Source: CAILZL01 sp050181835 (GTDB lineage: Bacteria > Pseudomonadota > Gammaproteobacteria > Steroidobacterales > Steroidobacteraceae). Taken from it: a stretch of 64,000 nucleotides of DNA. The number at the start of each line of letters is the position of its first letter. Positions within the stretch are counted from its first letter, which is position 1. The stretch lies in contig JBFXCU010000003.1 in assembly GCA_050181835.1 (NCBI GenBank), forward strand, positions 1-64,000, given 5' to 3'. The notes under the pieces were generated by a model. It was not told where the DNA came from. It saw only the letters and a program-made list of their open reading frames with translations, and did no database searches. Shown in pieces: positions 36,132 to 45,562 of this stretch. Both the position numbers and the translations under genes were made by a program.

Positions 36132-36724
36132 GGGATTTTCCGTTTTATTAATTAGCCGACAACGCCACTCAAGTAGTAGCAACAGTATGTCTCAACTAAT
36201 TTATACGGTACTGCTATTTTTTATTTACCACCGCAATGCTCACCTGTTGTCACAACAACTAGCCAAGGACGAAGGTTCCTCTTTAGAACCACAAACCGCA
36301 GAGAGTTAGCTGATCAGCTGACTGGTGAACCATGCGCCGATCAGTAACCAACAATAAAAGAAAATACAATCTAACTTCTGCCATTAACTAATAGTCTGGC
36401 ATGTGGTCACACCTAGACCGCATCGCAGCCTAGGCATGAGCACATATATAATCAACGCTGCATGCCTAGTCCAAATTTGATAGAATGGCAAGATAAATTT
36501 ACGCCGCAATAAATTATTATCAAGCAACCCGCATTCACAGCACTGGCGGACTTGAAATGATACGACCTACCACATCGCTCGAAGAGCATGGCAGCTCGCA
36601 TCAGCGATGTATGCTGACGAAGCCCACTACTTTATGCGTGCTAGCAAGTGGATTTCACTACCCGCAAGGCAGCTTGCACTTTTTACTCACCATCATTTTC
36701 ACAATCAGGAACTAAAGCCAACCT
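36132..36724. other. Long intergenic region with palindromes, upstream of the nitrilase cluster
   Basis: About 590 bases without a convincing gene. It contains an 18-base near-palindrome at 36305-36322 (core AGCTGATCAGCT) and an inverted repeat CTAGGCATG (36430-36438) / CATGCCTAG (36461-36469). These could be operators or RNA hairpins controlling the four-gene cluster that starts at 36725. No sigma-54-like or clear sigma-70 promoter was identified with confidence. Confidence 0.55.
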
Positions 36725-37618
36725 ATGAGACCATTTTCAATCGCCGGCGTGCAGATGCATGTCAACTACGGTCAAGACAACACTCCCATGATGCGCCACA
36801 AACTGGATGTACTCATGCTGCGCTTCCCTTCAGTCGAAATGGTGGTGTTTAGTGAACTGGCCGCTTTTGGTCCTTCAATGGCGCACGCACAAACACTGCC
36901 CGGCCCGGCCGAAAATGCTTTCTGTGAAATGGCGCGTCGCTACGGCGTCTGGCTGATACCTGGATCGCTATTTGAGATAGCCGATGGCGTTATTTACAAC
37001 ACAGCATCCATTATTAACCCTGACGGCGTAGTGGTTGGTCGCCATCGCAAGATGTTCCCTTTTGCTCCACATGAAATCGGTGTTACGGGCGGAAAAGATT
37101 TTTTTGTCTGGGATATTGCTGGCGTAGGTCGCTTTGGCATTTCGATTTGTTACGACATGTGGTTTCCAGAAACCACTCGCACTCTCGCAGCGATGGGTGC
37201 AGAGGTGATCCTGCATCCGACCATGACTGACACCATCGACCGGGACGTGGAGCTGTCCATCTCGCGCGCCTCTGCAGCCATGAATCAATGTTTCTTCTTT
37301 GACGTTAATGGCGTCGGCGGTGGTGGTAACGGGCGCTCAATCGTCGTTCGTCCAACCGGCACCGTCCTGCATACGGCGGGTGACAGCGAAGAATTTTTCC
37401 CTGTCGATATCGACCTGAATGTTGCCCGGCGTTGTCGTACTACCGGCATGTTTGGCTTAGGTCAACCGTTGAAAAGCTTCCGCGACCGCAAGGTCGATTT
37501 TACGATCTATAAAACCAGAAGCCCGGCCAAAGAATACCTGGCCAGCCTCGGCCCATTGGTCAAACCAGGCCGCCACCCGGACGCAGCACCTATACCGTTA
37601 CCGCCGCTGGACACCTGA
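36725..37618 (+). CDS. Carbon-nitrogen hydrolase (nitrilase superfamily)
   Basis: A 297-residue nitrilase-superfamily enzyme with the complete catalytic triad Glu44 (FSELAAFG), Lys109 (GRHRKMFPF) and Cys142 (SICYDMWFPE). Such enzymes hydrolyse amides, carbamoyl groups or nitriles; N-carbamoylputrescine amidase is one well-known type, but this sequence cannot be assigned to a substrate. The ATG has CAGGAACTAAAGCC upstream. It is followed 15 bases later by the PLP decarboxylase gene and is the first gene of a four-gene unit reaching to 43031. Confidence 0.88.
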   Translation: MRPFSIAGVQMHVNYGQDNTPMMRHKLDVLMLRFPSVEMVVFSELAAFGPSMAHAQTLPGPAENAFCEMARRYGVWLIPGSLFEIADGVIYNTASIINPDGVVVGRHRKMFPFAPHEIGVTGGKDFFVWDIAGVGRFGISICYDMWFPETTRTLAAMGAEVILHPTMTDTIDRDVELSISRASAAMNQCFFFDVNGVGGGGNGRSIVVRPTGTVLHTAGDSEEFFPVDIDLNVARRCRTTGMFGLGQPLKSFRDRKVDFTIYKTRSPAKEYLASLGPLVKPGRHPDAAPIPLPPLDT

Positions 37619-37633
37619 ATCACAATCAAAACT

Positions 37634-40369
37634 ATGAAAGAAATAGCCACTCCCGCAACAGTTCCGGCAAAAGCGCCGTCCCCGCAAGGGCCGTCGCTTA
37701 GTGCGCACTACCTGTCTTCACGAGTCAGGTTTGATTCATGGAATAAACTGCGTACTGCCGTTAGTCGCTTGGCAACCGGCAAAGGAAGCCCGGCAGAATA
37801 TATCGACACAGCGAACGCGATGTTTGCGGTACTGGAACCTATCGAATACTACTGGGGCTTTCCCGGCCATAAAGGCTTTGCCTTATTAAAGCGACTGATG
37901 GCCCGGAAGGAATACCGTGCGCTTGAGCAGATGGTTAAACGTATTGTGCGTGCGCTAGTTGGGCAGAGCTATCGTCGGATAAGCATTCCGCTCAATGATA
38001 CGGCGGACTGGGAAGAGGAAGCAGAAGAACGCGCTGCGCTCGATAGCAATCCGGGCAGTCAATCGGCAAATGAACGACCGTATTTCGAAGTATTGATTGT
38101 CGATGAAACCAGCGAGCAAGGTGAACAGGCTATTCGTGAAGGACTATTTAACTCCCGTCGCCAGGAAGATCCATTCATCTACGATACGATCGTCGTACCT
38201 AGTTTCGAAGACGCTTTAATAGCCATACTACTTAATTTCAACATTCAAGCAGTGGTCGTTCGTTATGGCATACCGCTGCGATCACGTCAGCAACTAGACG
38301 TTTTGAAGTATTGCATGCATGGCCTTGATGAAAACGAACTCGAGTTCATGACCCCTTCCGAACGGGCCATGCGACTGTCAAGCTTGATGCACGAACAACG
38401 ACCGGAGCTTGATCTGTACTTGGTAACCAACGAATCCGTCGAGGATGCCGCAGGTGACACTAGATCAGCTTTTCGTCGCGTTTTTTATCAACAAGAAAAC
38501 TTCCTTGAATTACATCTGAATATCCTGCGTGGAGTCCGTAGTCGCGCCGACACGCCTTTCTTTAAGGCCCTACGCAACTACGCAGAACAGCCCACTGGCG
38601 TATTCCATGCCATGCCCATTTCGCGCGGCAAGTCCATTTTGAAATCGCACTGGATTCAGGACATGAAGCAGTTTTACGGCACCAATATTTTTCTTGCTGA
38701 AACCTCGGCCACATCCGGCGGACTGGATAGCCTGCTTGATCCAACCGGTCCAATTAAAGAAGCACAGGAGCTTGCAGCCCGCGCCTTCGGCGCCAAGCAA
38801 TCCTACTTTGTTACCAACGGCACAACTGGTGCCAACAAAATTGTCTGTCAAGCCTTAGTCCGCCCCGATGACATCGTCTTGATTGATCGTGATTGTCACA
38901 AGTCACATCACTATGCGATGGTGCTGACAGGTGCCAAGGTTGTCTATCTCGATGCCTATCCACTGCACAACTATTCCATGTATGGCGCAGTATCTATAAA
39001 AGAAATTCGTCGCTCGCTACTTGAACTAAAAGCCGCCGGAAAACTTGATCGCGTCAGATTAATTATCCTGACCAACTGTACATTTGACGGCATTGTTTAT
39101 CATCCGCAGCGGGTGATGCAGGAATGTCTGGCCATCAAACCCGACCTGATTTTCCTGTGGGACGAAGCATGGTTCGCCTTTGCACGCTTCTCTCCAACTT
39201 ATCGACAGCGCACTGCAATGGAGTCGGCGCGGATACTCATTGAGCGTTATCGCAGCTCGGAGTACCTTGCTGCATATAACAAGGCTACTGATCAAGAAAG
39301 AGAGCACCTACCAGATCCCAAAGCGGTGCGTGTACGTGTTTATGCAACGCAATCAACCCATAAAACGCTGACTGCATTACGCCAAGGCTCGATGATCCAT
39401 GTCTACGACCAGGATTACAGCAAAGTCGAAGGTGCATTTCGCGATGCATATATGACGCATACATCAACCTCGCCAAACTATCAGATTCTTGCCAGCCTGG
39501 ATCTTGGTCGCCGCCAGGTCGAACTCGAAGGGTTTGAAATGGTGGGTAAACAGGTCGAAATCGCCTTCGGTTTACGTGAGAAAATAACCAACCATCCATT
39601 ACTCGCAAAATGGTTTTCATTTCTTTCCATGGAGAATCTGATCCCGGAAGAATTCCGCCCCTCCGGACTTGAAGTGTATTACGACAAACAGCGTGGTTGG
39701 TCGGGCATGCTCAACGCTTGGGCAGAGGATGAGTTCGTTCTTGATCCAAGTCGCTTAACGTTGTACATCGGCAAGACGGGTATTGACGGTGATACCTTCA
39801 AGAAAGACCATCTCATGGAGCGCCATGGCATTCAGGTCAATAAGACCACGCGCAACTCTGTGCTGTTTATGACCAACATTGGCACAACTCACAGCTCCGC
39901 TGCTCACCTCATTGATGCACTGGTCAATCTCGCCAGCAATTTTGATGAGACCGCCGAGGAAGAAAGTCATTTCGAGAAACAGGCACGCAACCTCGCCATA
40001 CTCAGCTACACCGAACAATTGCCACCACTACCGGACTTCAGTTCGTTTCACCCACGCTTTCGCTACGGCGAAACCCCGGAAGGAGATATGCGTACGGCGT
40101 ACTTTCTTGGTAACGACGAAGATAATTGCGAATACTTCCGTATTGATAAAAGCGCCATCGATGATGCCATGGAGTCAGGCAGAATCTTTGTTGCCTCCAG
40201 CTTTCTTACCCCCTATCCACCGGGATTCCCGATTCTCGTACCGGGACAGATACTAAGCACAGAAATCCTTAGTTACCTGCGCGCACTCGATACCAAGGAA
40301 ATTCACGGCTATCGTGCAGAGCTGGGTATTCGTGTTTTCACCGAAGCGGCAATCGACGGCAAGCGATAA
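37634..40369 (+). CDS. Orn/Lys/Arg-type PLP-dependent decarboxylase
   Basis: A 911-residue fold-type I PLP enzyme of the Orn/Lys/Arg decarboxylase class. An N-terminal charged region and receiver-like wing domain (to about residue 330) precede the PLP domain with SATSGGLDSLLDPTG, YFVTNGTTGANKIVCQALVRPDD, DRDCHKSHHYAMVLTGA and WDEAWFAFARFSP. The Schiff-base lysine is Lys577 in ATQSTHKTLTALRQGSM. It is longer than typical inducible decarboxylases (710-760 residues), mainly from an N-terminal extension and inserts. Product is presumably an amine or polyamine. Whether it truly decarboxylates a basic amino acid is untested; fold and lysine are clear. Confidence 0.85.
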   Translation: MKEIATPATVPAKAPSPQGPSLSAHYLSSRVRFDSWNKLRTAVSRLATGKGSPAEYIDTANAMFAVLEPIEYYWGFPGHKGFALLKRLMARKEYRALEQMVKRIVRALVGQSYRRISIPLNDTADWEEEAEERAALDSNPGSQSANERPYFEVLIVDETSEQGEQAIREGLFNSRRQEDPFIYDTIVVPSFEDALIAILLNFNIQAVVVRYGIPLRSRQQLDVLKYCMHGLDENELEFMTPSERAMRLSSLMHEQRPELDLYLVTNESVEDAAGDTRSAFRRVFYQQENFLELHLNILRGVRSRADTPFFKALRNYAEQPTGVFHAMPISRGKSILKSHWIQDMKQFYGTNIFLAETSATSGGLDSLLDPTGPIKEAQELAARAFGAKQSYFVTNGTTGANKIVCQALVRPDDIVLIDRDCHKSHHYAMVLTGAKVVYLDAYPLHNYSMYGAVSIKEIRRSLLELKAAGKLDRVRLIILTNCTFDGIVYHPQRVMQECLAIKPDLIFLWDEAWFAFARFSPTYRQRTAMESARILIERYRSSEYLAAYNKATDQEREHLPDPKAVRVRVYATQSTHKTLTALRQGSMIHVYDQDYSKVEGAFRDAYMTHTSTSPNYQILASLDLGRRQVELEGFEMVGKQVEIAFGLREKITNHPLLAKWFSFLSMENLIPEEFRPSGLEVYYDKQRGWSGMLNAWAEDEFVLDPSRLTLYIGKTGIDGDTFKKDHLMERHGIQVNKTTRNSVLFMTNIGTTHSSAAHLIDALVNLASNFDETAEEESHFEKQARNLAILSYTEQLPPLPDFSSFHPRFRYGETPEGDMRTAYFLGNDEDNCEYFRIDKSAIDDAMESGRIFVASSFLTPYPPGFPILVPGQILSTEILSYLRALDTKEIHGYRAELGIRVFTEAAIDGKR

Positions 40370-40521
40370 GCAATCTGCACATGCCTTATTCACTCTCAAC
40401 CAGTACCGACCCACCCCATGATCACGCCAATCAAGTGCGGACTTTCATACCTCAGCGCATTGCTTTTATTTAATTTAATCTAATCAAGCCTACTCCGGTG
40501 GCGACTCCAACAGGTAACACC

Positions 40522-42003
40522 ATGCAAAAGAAAAAACTCACAGGACTTTCTGACATTCGTCGCTACTTCCACCGCAATGAAGTACCAACGTATTTCATTA
40601 GTGCCACCAACTTTAATCTGTTAGGACTTGATGAGTGGGTACGCGGATTTCAGTTTATCAACTACATCGACTGCTTCGATGGACGCCACCCAAATGTGTT
40701 CGTGCCTAAAGAGATCCCACACGATCAATTTGAGAGTATTGAGGACATCAATAACTACCTGCTGCAGCATAAGGAAGTCATCGATTTCATGCGCAACCGC
40801 GCCAAAGCGATGGGCTGCAAGACACTTGGTAAAGTTGTATTCCTGATGTTCGACGAAAAGACCGAGGCTCTGTGTAATGAACTCGGACTAGAAATTTGTT
40901 TCCCGCCAGCGGGTCTGCGTAATCGCGTTGATAACAAAATTGAAACCGTACGCATCGGCGATCGTGCTGGCGTCCCCTCAGTGCCTAACAAGCTGATGCC
41001 TATCCAGAACTGGGCCGACGTGTTAACTGCACAAAAAGAACTCGGACCTGATCTGGTTATTCAGACCGCCTTCGGCGATTCTGGCCACACGACATTTTTT
41101 ATCAGCACTGAAGCCGAATATCAGAAACACGCAGAAGAAATCGCATCGGAAACCGTTGTAAAAGTAATGCGACGACTGAAGTGCCGAGGTTCCGCGCTCG
41201 AAGCCTGCACGACACAACAAGGCACCATTGTCGGCCCGCTGATGACTGAACTGGTCGGCTTTAAAGAACTGACGCCCTACAAGGGTGGTTGGTGCGGAAA
41301 TGAGATTTTTGCCGGCTCCTTTACGCCCGAGTTGCGCCAACAGGCGGTTGACTACACTTTCAAGTTTGGTGAGCAGCTACGCAAGGAAGGCTACCGGGGT
41401 TACTTTGAACTGGATTTCCTGATTGATACTGTGGGCAATCAACTGTATCTGGGTGAAATCAACCCACGTATCACTGGTGCCAGCTCCATCACTAACCATG
41501 CAGCATTTGCACATGCGGATGCACCGCTATTTCTGTTTCACTTACTCGAATTCGCCGATGTTGATTTCGAGTTTGATGTGAATGGCCTCAACAGCCGCTG
41601 GGCCGATCCAGAGAATATTGATGAATGGAGTCAACTTGTAGTGAAATGGACTCATCCAGATGTCGAACTAATCACTGCGGCACCTGAATCAGGCATCTGG
41701 CGATTGCAACCAGATGGTTCGCTCAAGTACGCCCGCTTTGATTACCACCGTCGCGCCGTGCAGACTGAAAACGAAGCATTCTGGCTACGCATTAGCGGGG
41801 CGGGAGATTATCGCTATGAGGGTGCCGATCTCGGTATCCTCATCACTCGCGGTCGGTTAATGACCAACGACTTTGAGCTAACGGATCGCGCGCATGCATT
41901 TATTAATGGCATGCTGGGTTATTACCAAGCGACGCCGATCGCCGAAGTGACGGCGCCGAATGTCCCTGTGGCCCTCGCGGCTGGCGCGTTCAAAATCCTA
42001 TAA
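40522..42003 (+). CDS. ATP-grasp ligase (biotin-carboxylase-like)
   Basis: A 493-residue ATP-grasp enzyme. Nucleotide-binding features are VIQTAFGDSGHTTFFI and the metal-binding FELDFLIDTVGNQLYLGEINPRITGASS. There is no biotin-attachment or biotin-carboxylase signature, so it more likely forms an amide, peptide or acyl-phosphate intermediate between a carboxylate and an amine. In its operon the amine could come from the PLP decarboxylase. The ATG at 40522 (MQKKKLTGLSDIRRYF) was chosen; a GTG at 40498 in frame is possible. It ends 14 bases before the C45 gene. Confidence 0.85.
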   Translation: MQKKKLTGLSDIRRYFHRNEVPTYFISATNFNLLGLDEWVRGFQFINYIDCFDGRHPNVFVPKEIPHDQFESIEDINNYLLQHKEVIDFMRNRAKAMGCKTLGKVVFLMFDEKTEALCNELGLEICFPPAGLRNRVDNKIETVRIGDRAGVPSVPNKLMPIQNWADVLTAQKELGPDLVIQTAFGDSGHTTFFISTEAEYQKHAEEIASETVVKVMRRLKCRGSALEACTTQQGTIVGPLMTELVGFKELTPYKGGWCGNEIFAGSFTPELRQQAVDYTFKFGEQLRKEGYRGYFELDFLIDTVGNQLYLGEINPRITGASSITNHAAFAHADAPLFLFHLLEFADVDFEFDVNGLNSRWADPENIDEWSQLVVKWTHPDVELITAAPESGIWRLQPDGSLKYARFDYHRRAVQTENEAFWLRISGAGDYRYEGADLGILITRGRLMTNDFELTDRAHAFINGMLGYYQATPIAEVTAPNVPVALAAGAFKIL

Positions 42004-42017
42004 GTCACCCCACCCCG

Positions 42018-43031
42018 ATGGAACTGCATTTCGAGGCACTTGCTGAGGATCAACCCGGAGCGCGCTGGCAACACTGGTTTCATACCCTGTGGCCAGCATA
42101 TCGCGCTTGGTACCTAGCGGCCGGTAATGCCGCTCGCCCGACGTATCTTGAATGCGAACGGGCGATGCATACCTACTTGCCAAAGTTTGTGCCGACGTGG
42201 GAACGCCTCACTGATCTCGCCGGTGGGGGTGATTTGGAAGCGCGCTTTCTCAGTCTTTATTGCCCCCCACCCTATCTCACCGGCTGTTCGCAAGCAGCTT
42301 GGGTTTACCCGGCACCGATGCTGGTACGCAACTACGACTACAGCCCATTCTTATGCGAAAAACTGATCTGGCGTACTGCATGGAATGGTCGCGCCGTCAT
42401 CGCCGCCAGCGATTGTATGGTCGGCGCGCTAGACGGGATTAATGACGCTGGCTTATCGGTATCACTTAGTTTCGGCGGACGCAAAGACTCTGGAGTGGGC
42501 TTTGGTGCGCCAATGATCGTACGTTACGTGCTCGAGTTCTGTAACACAGTTGCAGAAGCTGCCGAGACACTGCGACGAATTCCAGTGAATATGGCTTATA
42601 ACATTTTGCTACTGGATGCCTTTGGCAATTACATGACGGCTTACACCTCTCCAGATGGGCCAACTATCTTGCGCCGCATTTCCGTCAACACCAATCATCA
42701 GGATCGAGTACGGTGGGCACGTCATGCTGAAGCTACCGACACACTGGAGCGTGAACGTCGATTGCATGAGTTACAAGCTAATAGAGCCTTGTATCCCGCC
42801 GACATTGTTAATCAATTTTTATTGCCACCACTTTATCAAACCAAGTACCGACGCGGCTGGGGCACACTATATACAGCGGTCTATCATCCACTTAGTCATG
42901 TTGCTGAATTTATCTGGCCAGATATGCGTTGGACACAACACATCGATAATTTTCAGGAAGCAAGACACATCTTGAACGTAAATTGGGGCGAATCACCAAG
43001 TGACATCGTGTTGAATGGGGCAAACTTCTAA
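42018..43031 (+). CDS. C45-family autoproteolytic acyltransferase/hydrolase
   Basis: A 337-residue Ntn-hydrolase-like protein related to penicillin acyl-CoA:6-APA acyltransferase (peptidase family C45). The predicted self-cleavage site is Gly89-Cys90 in YLTGCSQAAW, with Cys90 becoming the N-terminal nucleophile. Downstream landmarks are MLVRNYDYSPFL, VGALDGINDAGLSVSLSFGGR and VNTNHQ. Members transfer or hydrolyse acyl groups on amines. It is the last of the four-gene set and may act on the ligase product; substrate unknown. A long gene-free stretch follows. Confidence 0.85.
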   Translation: MELHFEALAEDQPGARWQHWFHTLWPAYRAWYLAAGNAARPTYLECERAMHTYLPKFVPTWERLTDLAGGGDLEARFLSLYCPPPYLTGCSQAAWVYPAPMLVRNYDYSPFLCEKLIWRTAWNGRAVIAASDCMVGALDGINDAGLSVSLSFGGRKDSGVGFGAPMIVRYVLEFCNTVAEAAETLRRIPVNMAYNILLLDAFGNYMTAYTSPDGPTILRRISVNTNHQDRVRWARHAEATDTLERERRLHELQANRALYPADIVNQFLLPPLYQTKYRRGWGTLYTAVYHPLSHVAEFIWPDMRWTQHIDNFQEARHILNVNWGESPSDIVLNGANF

Positions 43032-43588
43032 ACGCTGACCACACATCAGTTGATCACTTGGCTCGCTCAGCCATATTCAACGTAGATCCAGCTTTATTTT
43101 GTGTAACTGACCTGCTACCGATTCCGTTGACCCTCAACTCAGCACATTACTGCTGACTTCGAGAAGACAGCAGTAATGCCAAAGCCTGGCGTCGAGTGCC
43201 GACGCCATCGACGGAATGCTCACTGAGGTGCTGAGTAGATTGGTCAGCGTGTATGGTCACATCGTCTACGCTCCGATAGCGATCTAGAGTTTATTCCCGT
43301 GCAGTGAGGAATTTATTCCGTCGGCGTGAATTGGTGCAGGTCTAGCACACCCCGCGCCCACCTCTGGTGCGCAGACAATTTCTGATTCATGCACTGCGAT
43401 TAGGGAGTCGAAATAAAACTTAATAAATTTCATGAGATTAAGCGACATTTCTCCGGCTCATGGGTTTTCCCGGTTGACATCTTAACGCAATGACTGCGGT
43501 ATACAGTTTGCAGGTGGGCTAGTATCTGTCCTTGCTGGCAACAGCTGGTCAAGACGACTTGTCGATGATTGAGCGCAGGATGGCACCC
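43032..43588. other. Intergenic region with a long hairpin after the C45 gene
   Basis: About 550 bases. CATTACTGCTG (43145-43155) pairs perfectly with CAGCAGTAATG (43168-43178) across a 12-base spacer. There is no T tract, so it is not a classical terminator. Nothing else recognisable. Confidence 0.5.
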
Positions 43589-44362
43589 ATGGATGCACTG
43601 ACAATCACGCTAGATATTTCCAGCACTGTATCCAAGCTCAAACGCTTGAGTCTGATGTTGCCTGATCGTTACCAGCACTTTGCCAGTCCGCTGAGCTTCA
43701 ACCGCATGATGGACAGTTCGGTTGAACGCATCGAGAGCATGTCGCACAGCGAGGAGCAGGAAGAGCTGCTGGTTGCCACGCGAATTCTGGAAAATGCCAA
43801 AACCTATTGCCGTTGGGAAATCGAACACGCGCAGGTTATGCAGCGAGTTGCCCAGCTGCGTCGCACCCACCAGCAATGCAATGCACTGCTGGCCTCTACC
43901 TTCGAGTTGATTCATCGCAAGAGCCTGTTTGCCTATCTGCGCCAGCATCATGTGCATGGCCCGCGCCGACAGCTGCTGCTGCGACACTTTTTTTCCGGAC
44001 ACGGCTACACGCGCGGCATCATCGCCGAGCATGGAATATTCCTGCGCAGTTCTGCCAGCTTGGCCTGCTTCAGTTACCTGGGCACCGATCTGCTGCACGA
44101 TGCGGTGTTTCAACAGCCGCTACAGGATTACGAACAAATGTATGGCGCGTACTTCGACGCCTATTGCGAGGCAGCGCTGACACCGCTGGAAGATGAAGAT
44201 AATGGATCCAACATCGCGCAATCCATTGCCTATTCACTGAAGTGTGATCTTGGCATGCTGCGGCAAACCATCTTTGGATTGGCCAACAAACTTTCTGTTA
44301 ACAATAGCCAGAATTATCAGGATGGATTTCTGTCAGCGGATCAATCGTCACTGATCTCCTGA
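43589..44362 (+). CDS. Hypothetical helical protein
   Basis: A 257-residue predominantly alpha-helical protein without recognisable domains or membrane segments. It contains SSTVSKLKRLSLMLPDRY, helix-rich stretches such as EEQEELLVATRILENAKTYCRWEIEHA and the His-rich HRKSLFAYLRQHHVHGPRRQ, and an acidic C-terminus. The ATG at 43589 has AGGA upstream and is preferred over starts at 43532 or 43565. It stands alone and its end overlaps the 3' end of the deformylase remnant on the other strand by 22 bases. Confidence 0.6.
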   Translation: MDALTITLDISSTVSKLKRLSLMLPDRYQHFASPLSFNRMMDSSVERIESMSHSEEQEELLVATRILENAKTYCRWEIEHAQVMQRVAQLRRTHQQCNALLASTFELIHRKSLFAYLRQHHVHGPRRQLLLRHFFSGHGYTRGIIAEHGIFLRSSASLACFSYLGTDLLHDAVFQQPLQDYEQMYGAYFDAYCEAALTPLEDEDNGSNIAQSIAYSLKCDLGMLRQTIFGLANKLSVNNSQNYQDGFLSADQSSLIS

Positions 44363-44620
44363 CCCGGAAACAGCGATTCAACAAAGCCGAACTGCCGCAA
44401 ATCACGGATGCGCACGGGGTACAGGATTCCCAGCAGATGATCCACTTCATGCTGCACTACCCGTGCATGAAAACCACTGACAGTACGCCCAATGGCAGTG
44501 CCGTATTGATCGAACCCTTGATAGCAAAGTATGCAGTTCTGACGTATTAAACTGCTGTATTGGTTCTGCCACTTGTAACAGCAGCGGCGCACCCATTTTC
44601 AGAATCATACGTATCGTCAT
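44341..44620 (-). pseudogene. Peptide deformylase gene with internal deletion
   Basis: The first ~35 codons (MTIRMILKMGAPLLLQVAEP) look like the N-terminus of a proteobacterial peptide deformylase; after a frame break, a second frame gives YQGFDQYGTAIGRTVSGFHA and then VVQHEVDHLLGILYPVRIRD, the C-terminal part with the HExxH-type metal motif. The whole centre, including the GxGLAAPQ and EGCLS motifs needed for activity, is absent. About 80 residues are missing, so this is an inactivated copy. A working deformylase must exist elsewhere. Confidence 0.82.
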
Positions 44621-44741
44621 TGTGTTGTCTGCAAAGTGAGGTGTGCAGATGCGCTTGCAGCGGTGCTAGGCATCCATAGAATGTCCGTATCCAAAATTCG
44701 GGGCTGTCCTGTGTCTATCCAAAAACACCTAAGAGCTGCCA

Positions 44742-45356
44742 ATGAGTGATGCTGCGCATCTACATATACTGGTGCTGGGCGCTGGTGCGTCAACACGCCT
44801 TGGCCAGCCCAAACAATTGGTGCCGATTGCAGGCCGACCTGCGTTACAGCATGTGGTGAATAACGCCATCGCCGTGGCGGGCACGGCAGTCAGTGTGGTG
44901 CTCGGCGCGCAGGCGGCAGATATGACTCGCATGTTGCAACACTCTTCAGCCAGTGTGCTCATCAATCGGCAATGGCAGGAAGGTCTGGCTGCATCGATAC
45001 GCTGCGGTGTCAGCGCGTTGTCGCCTGCCTGTGATGCGGTGATGCTGGTGCTGGGTGATCAAGTGGCAGTGACCGCTGCTGATCTGAAACGGCTAATCTC
45101 AGCCTGGAATGGACAGGATTCCGTGCTTGCCGCCAGCGTTTATGCAGATCAACTGGGCGTGCCCGCCATTTTCCCGCGCTGGTGTTTTGCTGAGCTGATA
45201 CAGCTGCGTGGCGATCAGGGTGCCAAGTCAGTTATTAACCGGCACGCCAGTCGTCTGGCACATGTGCCCATGCCCAATGCCGCGCTGGATCTGGACACTC
45301 TGGAAGATGTAGCCGTCATGCAGGCGCAATTCAAGTCAAAGGATATGTTGCCGTAG
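44742..45356 (+). CDS. MobA/MocA-like nucleotidyltransferase
   Basis: A 204-residue NTP transferase with the fold typical of MobA/MocA. The nucleotide-binding loop is VLGAGASTRLGQPKQLVPIAGRPA, followed by VMLVLGDQVAVTAADL with the metal-binding Asp, and FPRWCFAELIQLRGDQGAKSVINR. MocA-type enzymes make molybdopterin cytosine dinucleotide; related proteins act on other cofactors, so the exact product is uncertain. No xanthine dehydrogenase gene is adjacent. The window's molybdenum enzyme, NasA, uses a guanine dinucleotide cofactor, so a link is not implied. Confidence 0.82.
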   Translation: MSDAAHLHILVLGAGASTRLGQPKQLVPIAGRPALQHVVNNAIAVAGTAVSVVLGAQAADMTRMLQHSSASVLINRQWQEGLAASIRCGVSALSPACDAVMLVLGDQVAVTAADLKRLISAWNGQDSVLAASVYADQLGVPAIFPRWCFAELIQLRGDQGAKSVINRHASRLAHVPMPNAALDLDTLEDVAVMQAQFKSKDMLP

Positions 45357-45394
45357 GTTGATTTGCAGGGTGGGATAAATCCGTTCAACCCAAC
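45351..45394. repeat. GTAGGTTG-type imperfect palindrome
   Basis: CCGTAGGTTG at the left and GTTCAACCCAAC at the right form an imperfect inverted repeat just after the nucleotidyltransferase stop, with a GGGTGGGATAAATCC core. It is similar to the element at 61889-61920 and probably belongs to a dispersed intergenic family. Confidence 0.5.
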
Positions 45395-45562
45395 AGCTGT
45401 GTTACTTATCAGCGACCACTGACCGCACGCAGTCGCAAGCTAATGTTTTGCATTGCAAAGAAACGCGAATCTAGCGACCCCGGTTCTTAAGTTAAGTCGG
45501 GTTCATACGGCGGACGCATGTTATAATGGTACGAGGTGGAGCAACGCATGCAGGGGTACATT

